Positions 54,125-59,015 of a stretch of 59,015 bases of DNA are shown one piece after another; the stretch's first letter is position 1, and each line of letters opens with the position of its first letter. Location of the stretch: positions 1 through 59,015 of the forward strand of contig NZ_JAIVAI010000009.1 in assembly GCF_020171525.1 (NCBI RefSeq), given 5' to 3'. This stretch comes from Halobacillus yeomjeoni. Lineage in GTDB: Bacteria; Bacillota; Bacilli; Bacillales; Halobacillaceae. The notes below the pieces were generated by a model. It made no database searches and was not told where the DNA came from. It was given only the letters and a program-made list of their open reading frames with translations. The position numbers and the translations under genes were made by a program.

Positions 54125-54853
54125 ATGATTCGTCAAATGAAGACATGGATATTTCTAATCGGCATCGTCATTCTTGTATGTTTGGTTTCCTACCCGATCC
54201 AAGAAGTGAAAGATGCATGGACAGTATGGTCATCGCCTTTATCTGGAAAAGTGATTGTTCTCGACCCGGGACATGGAGGACCGGATGGAGGAGCGGAAGG
54301 GGCGGATGGCACGCAGGAAAAAGAAATCACCCTGCAGATGTGTGAGTACTTGCGTGACTATCTCCAGGAAGCGGGAGCACTGGTTTATATGACGAGGTAT
54401 GAAGATAAAGATCTTTCATCGGATAGCGCAGGAGGCTTGTCCGCTCGTAAATCAGAGGACATAAGAAACCGCGTCCGCTTTATTGAAGAAAAAGAAGCTG
54501 ACTTTTATTTGAGTATCCATTTGAATGCCATTCCTTCTTCGAAGTGGAGGGGAGCCCAGACATTTTTCAACCCACAAAATGCAGAAAGTCAGCACTTGGC
54601 AAAATTCATCCAGGCAGAAATTAAAAGCAATTTGAATAACACAAGCCGTGAAGCTCTAGGTTTAACGAATATCTATATGCTCAAACACCCTGGTGCTCCG
54701 GGCGCTTTGGTTGAAGCAGGATTTTTATCGAACCCTGATGAAAGGGAGTTATTAAAAACCGAGGATTATCAAAGACAGATGGCAGCTTCGGTTTATCAAG
54801 GAATCTTACGATATGTAACGGAGCGGGAATATCCATCTGCAGATTCAAACTGA
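54125..54853 (+). CDS. cwlD: Spore cortex N-acetylmuramoyl-L-alanine amidase CwlD
   Basis: 242 residues. An N-terminal membrane anchor (about 8-28) is followed by an Amidase_3 domain with zinc ligands in DPGHGG (47-52), a Glu in QEKEITLQ and His in SIHLNA (near 132), and the catalytic Glu in ALVEAGF. CwlD strips peptides from muramic acid so that muramic-delta-lactam can form in the spore cortex, needed for germination. ATG 54125 follows AAGGGAG at ten bases; GTG 54116 is too close. Confidence 0.94.
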   Translation: MIRQMKTWIFLIGIVILVCLVSYPIQEVKDAWTVWSSPLSGKVIVLDPGHGGPDGGAEGADGTQEKEITLQMCEYLRDYLQEAGALVYMTRYEDKDLSSDSAGGLSARKSEDIRNRVRFIEEKEADFYLSIHLNAIPSSKWRGAQTFFNPQNAESQHLAKFIQAEIKSNLNNTSREALGLTNIYMLKHPGAPGALVEAGFLSNPDERELLKTEDYQRQMAASVYQGILRYVTEREYPSADSN

Positions 54854-54886
54854 TACAAGCAAAATGCTTAGAAAGCGTTTCATGTA

Positions 54887-54895
54887 TGTTATACT
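54887..54895 (+). promoter_or_regulatory. Extended -10 promoter candidate for salA
   Basis: TGT followed by TATACT (54890-54895); the best -35 match (TTAGAA, 54868-54873, 16-bp spacer) is weak. It lies 39 bases before the TTG start. Confidence 0.45.
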
Positions 54896-54933
54896 AGGCA
54901 TACTGAAAAAATTTCTAAGGATGGTGGAACGGT

Positions 54934-55986
54934 TTGTTAACAAAAGATCAAATACTTGAAATTCTTCATCCAATCGAAGATCCGTTTTTACATAAAACGC
55001 TCGAAGAAACCGGTGGGGTTGAAGAGATAAAGATTAAAGAAGAAAAAAATCATGTAAGTGTCAAACTACTGATAGGTAAAACAAATACAGCAGAACAGAT
55101 GGAACTACAGCAAACGATTGTAAATGCGCTAAAAAGTGGAGGGGCAGCGACAGTAGGTCTTCGCTTTGACCAGCTTCCTGATGATGTGCTTCAAAAATTC
55201 CAATCTACAGCCGATCAGCAAAAAGAAGCGTCCTTGTTGAATGGGAACACAGGGACGAAATTCATATCTATCGCCAGTGGTAAAGGCGGTGTCGGTAAAT
55301 CAACTGTTACCGTCAACCTTGCTGTGGCACTTAGCCGCTTAGGAAAAAAAGTCGGCATTATCGATGCTGATATTTATGGTTTCAGTGTTCCTGACATGAT
55401 GGGCGTGGAAGAACGCCCAGTCGTGCGCGGGGAAAAAATCATTCCAGTTGAGCGGTTTGGAGTAAAAGTGGTTTCCATGGGCTTCTTTGTAGAAGATAAC
55501 TCTCCGATCATTTGGCGTGGACCTATGCTTGGTAAAATGCTGACAAGTTTCTTCAAAGAGGTCGAGTGGGGAGACTTAGATTACTTACTCCTGGATTTAC
55601 CACCAGGAACGGGTGACGTCGCATTGGATGTTCATTCCATGCTTCCGTCTTCTAAAGAAATCATCGTTACGACTCCACACCCTACCGCAGCTTTTGTTGC
55701 AGCTAGGGCTGGGCAGATGGCGTTGAAAACCGATCATGAAATCCTTGGCGTCGTAGAAAATATGGCGTATTTCGAAAGCAAAGAAACAGGAAATAAGGAA
55801 TTCGTTTTTGGACGCGGCGGCGGTACGAAGCTTGCTGACCAGCTGCAAACTGGAGTGCTTGGACATATTCCATTGCAGCAGCCATATGAAGAAGAAGATG
55901 TGTTTGCACCTTCTGTCTACCAGGCTGATCACCCTACAGGCGTCATTTATCGAAATATTGCTGCGAAGGTCATTGATAAATATTAA
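54934..55986 (+). CDS. salA: Mrp/NBP35-family P-loop ATPase SalA
   Basis: 350 residues: an N-terminal domain of the MIP18/FeS-assembly type (about 1-90) and a ParA/MinD-like ATPase domain with deviant Walker A SGKGGVGKST (115-124). The CxxC pair that holds an iron-sulfur cluster in many Mrp proteins is absent (ENMAYFESKETGN), as in B. subtilis SalA, which regulates scoC and protease genes. Either Fe-S carrier or regulator is possible. TTG 54934 follows AAGGATGGTGG. Confidence 0.9.
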   Translation: MLTKDQILEILHPIEDPFLHKTLEETGGVEEIKIKEEKNHVSVKLLIGKTNTAEQMELQQTIVNALKSGGAATVGLRFDQLPDDVLQKFQSTADQQKEASLLNGNTGTKFISIASGKGGVGKSTVTVNLAVALSRLGKKVGIIDADIYGFSVPDMMGVEERPVVRGEKIIPVERFGVKVVSMGFFVEDNSPIIWRGPMLGKMLTSFFKEVEWGDLDYLLLDLPPGTGDVALDVHSMLPSSKEIIVTTPHPTAAFVAARAGQMALKTDHEILGVVENMAYFESKETGNKEFVFGRGGGTKLADQLQTGVLGHIPLQQPYEEEDVFAPSVYQADHPTGVIYRNIAAKVIDKY

Positions 55987-56030
55987 AAAAAATCACGCTT
56001 CCCCTTTATCGGGGAGGGCGTGATTTTTTT
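55985..56030. terminator. Bidirectional terminator between salA and gerD
   Basis: A long stem (AAAAATCACGC and CCCC on the left, GGGG and GCGTGATTTTT on the right) with A run before and T run after, so it can serve salA on the + strand and gerD on the - strand. Confidence 0.92.
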
Positions 56031-56676
56031 ATGAAGTTTGACCTTCTTCTTCTTCGCTTCCTCCATCGTTGGATTCGCTTTCCTGCTCTTTATCGCCTTG
56101 TTTCCCTTCGCCGGAAGATTTGCCACCCTCGCTTTTCATTTTTTCAGCAGCTTTCAACAGGGTCTCGCTCATCTTAGCTTGGAAAACTGGACTATTTATA
56201 GTTTCTTCAATGGTCTTTTCAAGATGTGCTCGGAATTTTTGACTTTGCATCACAGTGACCATCTGTTCCATCATTTCAGGGTTTTTGTAGATCTCGATCA
56301 TCAGCTTTTGGTACTCTGAATCTTTCATCAACCCTTTAAGCAGTTCCTTTTGATCTTTTTCTAAGGTTTTGCTGAATCCTTGGACAAACTTAGGGTCAGA
56401 GAACAATTTACTCCAAAAGGCTTTTCCTTTTTCTGATATCAATGTTTCACTGACGGCCTGGGAGACAACTTCAGATTCCAAAGCCATGGACTGTTGCATT
56501 TTTTCATCAGAAAGAACTTCAGTCATCGCTTTTTTACCATCATCGGTTTTTAAAATATCTACAATCATTTTTTTAGTGGTATCATAGTCCGCCTGTTCGC
56601 TTCCTCCTGAACCGCCGCTACAAGCTGCCAAGAAAACCACAATAATGACGGGACATATGAATCGAAGTATGGACAT
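56029..56676 (-). CDS. gerD: Spore germination lipoprotein GerD
   Basis: 215 residues with a lipoprotein signal peptide ending in the lipobox LAAC (Cys19), a helical middle part, and a hydrophilic Gly/Ser/Glu-rich tail (about 180-215). GerD sits on the outer face of the spore inner membrane and clusters nutrient receptors in the germinosome. ATG at 56676 (minus strand) follows AAAGGGGA; the longer reading from 56760 would run through the promoter. It is convergent with salA and divergent from kbaA. Confidence 0.93.
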   Translation of the reverse strand: MSILRFICPVIIVVFLAACSGGSGGSEQADYDTTKKMIVDILKTDDGKKAMTEVLSDEKMQQSMALESEVVSQAVSETLISEKGKAFWSKLFSDPKFVQGFSKTLEKDQKELLKGLMKDSEYQKLMIEIYKNPEMMEQMVTVMQSQKFRAHLEKTIEETINSPVFQAKMSETLLKAAEKMKSEGGKSSGEGKQGDKEQESESNDGGSEEEEGQTS

Positions 56677-56711
56677 GTTACATGTCCCCTTTCTTAAGTT
56701 CTCCGTAGGCT

Positions 56712-56741
56712 TACTATGTACGAATTGATAAAATTTATTCC
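56712..56741 (-). promoter_or_regulatory. Sigma-G-like promoter of gerD
   Basis: On the minus strand GGAATA (56741-56736), a 17-bp spacer and CATAGTA (56718-56712), close to the forespore sigma-G pattern (GNATR and CATNHTA). It fits forespore expression of gerD known from B. subtilis. Confidence 0.6.
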
Positions 56742-56809
56742 GAATGAGGAAAAAATGCATCCTTCATGATAAAATACGATGGTGAAGTCTTGTATTAGGA
56801 GGAACATCT

Positions 56810-57409
56810 GTGAATAGTCGTAAATGGGTAAGGTTGTTTTTAACGACTTTACTAATAGGTGGTGTCATTACACTCATCTCAAGCTTTATTTTTAAACAAG
56901 ATGCATACCTGGAAGTTCTGCAGCCTTTTCAGTTGTTTGAACTGGTCGGTTTGTTATTATTCTTTTCAGGGCTCGGGTTTATATTCAGCATAATCAGCCA
57001 AATGGGTTTTTTCGCATATTTGACAGTCAATCAATTCGGAAAATCAGTTTTCCGGTCATTTTGGGTGCCTGTTCAGTTATTTTTAGTCGCCTTCACACTG
57101 TTTGATTTAGTTTACTTCAGATATCAAGCAAGTGAAAACAGTACGGTCTGGCCGTTCTTGTGGACGGCGGTAGGCTTGTTTGCTCTATCGGCAATCATCG
57201 CTTATATAAAAGCAAAAGAAACAAAGTTCAACGCTTTCATACCTGCCTTGTTCTTCATGGTAGTGGTCACTACAGTGGAATGGGTACCAGCATTGAGAGC
57301 GCAGGGAAGTGATTACGTATGGTTGATGGTCATCCCTTTATTTATTTGTAACGCCTATCAATTACTGCTTTTACATCGTTTAACCAATCCAGGTAAAGAA
57401 ACGGCATAA
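56810..57409 (+). CDS. kbaA: KinB-signalling pathway activation protein KbaA
   Basis: 199 residues, almost wholly hydrophobic, with about six membrane segments. In B. subtilis KbaA is needed for the KinB route into the sporulation phosphorelay; the mechanism is unknown. GTG 56810 follows TTAGGAGGAA. Assignment rests on topology, length and the gerD-kbaA-pdaB order as well as the start MNSRKWVRLF. Confidence 0.88.
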   Translation: MNSRKWVRLFLTTLLIGGVITLISSFIFKQDAYLEVLQPFQLFELVGLLLFFSGLGFIFSIISQMGFFAYLTVNQFGKSVFRSFWVPVQLFLVAFTLFDLVYFRYQASENSTVWPFLWTAVGLFALSAIIAYIKAKETKFNAFIPALFFMVVVTTVEWVPALRAQGSDYVWLMVIPLFICNAYQLLLLHRLTNPGKETA

Positions 57410-57411
57410 GT

Positions 57412-57456
57412 AAAAAGTAAGCCGCTGTGATTTTTACACAGCGGCTTACTTTTTTT
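57412..57456. terminator. Bidirectional terminator between kbaA and pdaB
   Basis: A perfect stem of about 17 bp (57412-57428 with 57437-57454) flanked by A and T runs. It ends kbaA on the + strand and overlaps the pdaB stop on the - strand. Confidence 0.93.
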
Positions 57457-58225
57457 AATTGACTTGGGAAGTTTTCGACTCACTTCCACTAACAAGTTCC
57501 GAGATACTGACGAGTTTCAGTCCTTTCTGTTTAAGAGCTGGTAAAATGACTTCCAGAGCTTTTGGAGTTTGTTTTACAGAATCTGAGGCGTGTAAAAGTA
57601 CAATATCTCCTTTTGAAGTTTTATTAACAACTTGGTCGATAATACGGTTAGTACCTGGGTTTTCCCAATCTCGAGGATTAATACTCCATTGGACTGCTTG
57701 TAAACCTTCCTGGTCAATTCTCTTCAAAACATCTTTATCCATATGCCCGTGAGGTGGGCGGATCCACCGCACATTTTCGTACCCCAGCTTGTCGAATACC
57801 TTTTTTGCTTGTCTTATGTCAGCATTGATCTCCTCAGGTTTCAATTCCAAATAGCTCTCATATCCAAATCCCATCATCCCTATTTCATGTTCTGCCTTTT
57901 GGATTTTACTAAGTAGATCCGGATGTCGGTCTGCCCATTCCCCACTTACGAAAAAAGTAGCCTGTACTTTGTGAGCTTCAAGCATTTTTAATACTTCATT
58001 AACCTTATCGCTGCCCCAGCTGATATTGAAGGTGAGAGCTACGAGATCCTGTTTCTCATCTCCTTGAGTCAGGGCTCTTGGTTCCTCATCGTTAGAAAAG
58101 ACTGGAAGTTGGCTCCATTGACCTACCCAAAGTAATAAAGCACAAAAAAGAGCTAATATAATAACTAGTCCATATCGTTTCAAGCGTTCAGCCTTCCATG
58201 TATAGAAAGTCACAGCTTTATCCAT
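57455..58225 (-). CDS. pdaB: PdaB-type polysaccharide deacetylase family protein
   Basis: 256 residues: one N-terminal membrane anchor (about 18-36) and a NodB-like polysaccharide deacetylase domain (about 60-245). PdaB is needed to keep late spores stable in B. subtilis. The first motif, TFDISWG in B. subtilis, reads TFNISWG here, so the usual catalytic aspartate is Asn; the HxxxH metal motif is also absent (GFGYESYLE). RPPHG and VLLHASD are kept. Enzyme activity is therefore doubtful. ATG at 58225 (minus) follows GGAAGGAGA. Confidence 0.92.
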   Translation of the reverse strand: MDKAVTFYTWKAERLKRYGLVIILALFCALLLWVGQWSQLPVFSNDEEPRALTQGDEKQDLVALTFNISWGSDKVNEVLKMLEAHKVQATFFVSGEWADRHPDLLSKIQKAEHEIGMMGFGYESYLELKPEEINADIRQAKKVFDKLGYENVRWIRPPHGHMDKDVLKRIDQEGLQAVQWSINPRDWENPGTNRIIDQVVNKTSKGDIVLLHASDSVKQTPKALEVILPALKQKGLKLVSISELVSGSESKTSQVN

Positions 58226-58247
58226 CTCCTTCCTTCCAATATGTTCT

Positions 58248-58276
58248 ATACATATGAAATTTCGGACAACCTATGC
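58248..58276 (-). promoter_or_regulatory. Candidate sporulation promoter of pdaB
   Basis: On the minus strand GCATAGG (58276-58270), a 13-bp spacer, CATATGTAT (58256-58248), a partial match to sigma-E elements. Both boxes deviate from consensus. Confidence 0.35.
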
Positions 58277-58334
58277 TAAAAATACTGAAAATAGGGTAAA
58301 AATATAAAGAGTCGTTATCAGGGAGGTTCTCGAA

Positions 58335-58556
58335 ATGCACGGAATAATAATTAATGAACAAGAAAGACGTGAAATAGAATACTTGCTGAAAAGGGAAATG
58401 GAAGAGATTACGTTTGACCTTGGTGACCATAGAATCGATCACGGTTTAAAAAATGCAATGGAAGAACGATATGAAGTTTTATTTCAGATATTCCGAAGGT
58501 TCGCAACACGTGAAGAGTGTCTTCAGTACATGCCTAGGAAGAAGAAACAAAATTGA
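58335..58556 (+). CDS. Small conserved-looking protein of unknown function
   Basis: 73 residues, highly charged, predicted mostly helical (ERREIEYLLKREMEEITFDL, then AMEERYEVLFQIFRRFATRE) with a basic tail RKKKQN. One cysteine (in EECLQYM), no membrane segment, no signal peptide. CAGGGAGGTTC (58319-58329) stands at good distance from ATG 58335. The real ribosome site and helix pattern argue for a gene. It is divergent from pdaB and lies just before the rRNA promoters. I do not recognise a family. Confidence 0.75.
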   Translation: MHGIIINEQERREIEYLLKREMEEITFDLGDHRIDHGLKNAMEERYEVLFQIFRRFATREECLQYMPRKKKQN

Positions 58557-58606
58557 TGGTTTAATCATTAAAAGTAAATGAAAAGCACAGTGGTGGTCTT
58601 TTAGGG

Positions 58607-58632
58607 AAGTCCTTTGATTTCAAAGGGCTTTT
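58607..58632 (+). terminator. Terminator after the 73-residue gene
   Basis: AAGTCCTTTG (58607-58616) pairs with CAAAGGGCTT (58621-58630) with one G-U; the T tract after it is short. It isolates the rRNA operon from upstream transcription. Confidence 0.75.
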
Positions 58633-58669
58633 CTATATGAATGAAAATATAAAAAAACACGAAAAGGTA

Positions 58670-58699
58670 TTGCGTTTTATTTTTATTCTATGCTATATT
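58670..58699 (+). promoter_or_regulatory. rRNA operon promoter P1
   Basis: TTGCGT (58670-58675), an 18-bp spacer, TATATT (58694-58699) with TGC before the -10 box. A G stands eight bases after the -10 box (58707). Confidence 0.7.
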
Positions 58700-58770
58700 A
58701 TTAATCGTTGTCGGGAAAGGCAGACAAAAACACACAACAACAAACAGAGATACTTTCTCAAAAAAAGTTG

Positions 58771-58799
58771 TTGACAGCTTTCCTGTAACATGGTAAATT
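58771..58799 (+). promoter_or_regulatory. rRNA operon promoter P2
   Basis: TTGACA (58771-58776), a 17-bp spacer, TAAATT (58794-58799). AAAAAAGTTG lies directly upstream. A G at 58807 is the likely start base. Confidence 0.78.
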
Positions 58800-58845
58800 A
58801 ATATTTGTCGCCAAAACGGCAGACAAAACATCATGAAAAAAGTTG

Positions 58846-58874
58846 TTGACAACAACAACACAACATGATAAACT
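58846..58874 (+). promoter_or_regulatory. rRNA operon promoter P3
   Basis: TTGACA (58846-58851), a 17-bp spacer, TAAACT (58869-58874). The same 16-mer AAAAAAGTTGTTGACA as in P2 precedes it. The next G at start distance is 58881. Confidence 0.78.
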
Positions 58875-58880
58875 GTTGGA

Positions 58881-59015
58881 GTCGCTGCTAAAGCGAAACA
58901 ACATTTTGATCTTTGAAAACTGAACGAACCAACCAGTACGTCAAGATATTTCTTCTATTAAGAAGAAAACGAAACAAGCACATTCGGTGTGCAAATGAGC
59001 AAGACAAACTTTTTC
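58881..59015 (+). promoter_or_regulatory. rRNA leader with antitermination box and processing stems
   Basis: TCGCT/AGCGA (58882-58896) forms a boxB-like hairpin; GATCTTTGAAAACTGAAC (58908-58925) is the leader element found before 16S rRNA in Bacillaceae, with a boxA-like core. Two more hairpins follow: TTCTTCT/AGAAGAA (58950-58967) and GCACA/TGTGC (58978-58992). The 16S gene should begin just beyond the window. Confidence 0.85.

Noticed and set aside
58681-58900. CRISPR-like repeats before the rRNA operon
   Set aside because: Only two copies of each short module, with unequal spacing (75 and 99 bases); they coincide with promoter elements.

Overview
The window looks like part of the chromosome of a low-GC, endospore-forming Gram-positive bacterium (Bacillales, Bacillaceae). 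The gene order ctsR-mcsA-mcsB-clpC-radA-disA, then gltX-cysE-cysS, sigH-secE-nusG, rpl-rpo, str, S10-spc-alpha, ecf-truA, rplM-rpsI and cwlD-salA-gerD-kbaA-pdaB is the arrangement known near the origin in Bacillus subtilis. Sporulation and germination genes (gerD, cwlD, kbaA, pdaB), sigma-E- and sigma-G-like promoters, TTG/GTG starts at conserved Bacillus positions, and Firmicutes-type leaders (T-box, L10, L13) support this. A genus such as Halobacillus or a relative is plausible but cannot be proven here.

Layout. Bases 1-160 hold a 5S rRNA and terminator, the end of one rRNA operon; 58557-59015 hold the promoters and leader of another, so the window spans the interval between two rRNA operons. 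200-900: an MgtC-type membrane protein. 960-5700: the CtsR-controlled proteolysis operon. 5800-8280: radA and disA. 8430-10840: a PIN/TRAM membrane protein and an in-frame ispD-ispF fusion. 10890-16400: gltX, a Cys-type T-box, cysE, cysS, mrnC, rlmB and rae1. 16400-18230: sigH, rpmG, secE, nusG. 18240-28990: rplK, rplA, rplJ, rplL, a 16S methyltransferase gene, rpoB, rpoC. 29040-33920: the str operon and tuf. 34260-49470: the S10-spc-alpha cluster, 31 genes on one strand without an internal terminator that I can see. 49650-53990: ecfA1-ecfA2-ecfT-truA and rplM-rpsI. 54060-58560: spore and germination genes plus one small unknown protein.

The genes make up the core of transcription, translation, protein export and stress proteolysis, with several autogenous control sites visible as RNA: two L1 target mimics, an L10 leader terminator, an L13 leader, attenuator-like hairpins before rpoB, rpsL and rpsJ, and a cysteine T-box. 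Nearly everything is conserved housekeeping. I saw no phage, transposon, CRISPR array, toxin system or foreign island. The least ordinary points are the ispDF fusion with an internal ribosome site, a perfect 14-bp inverted repeat whose spacer holds the -35 box of the str promoter, the paired L1 sites, and structured stretches before rpsJ, rpoB and ecfA1 that coding does not explain.
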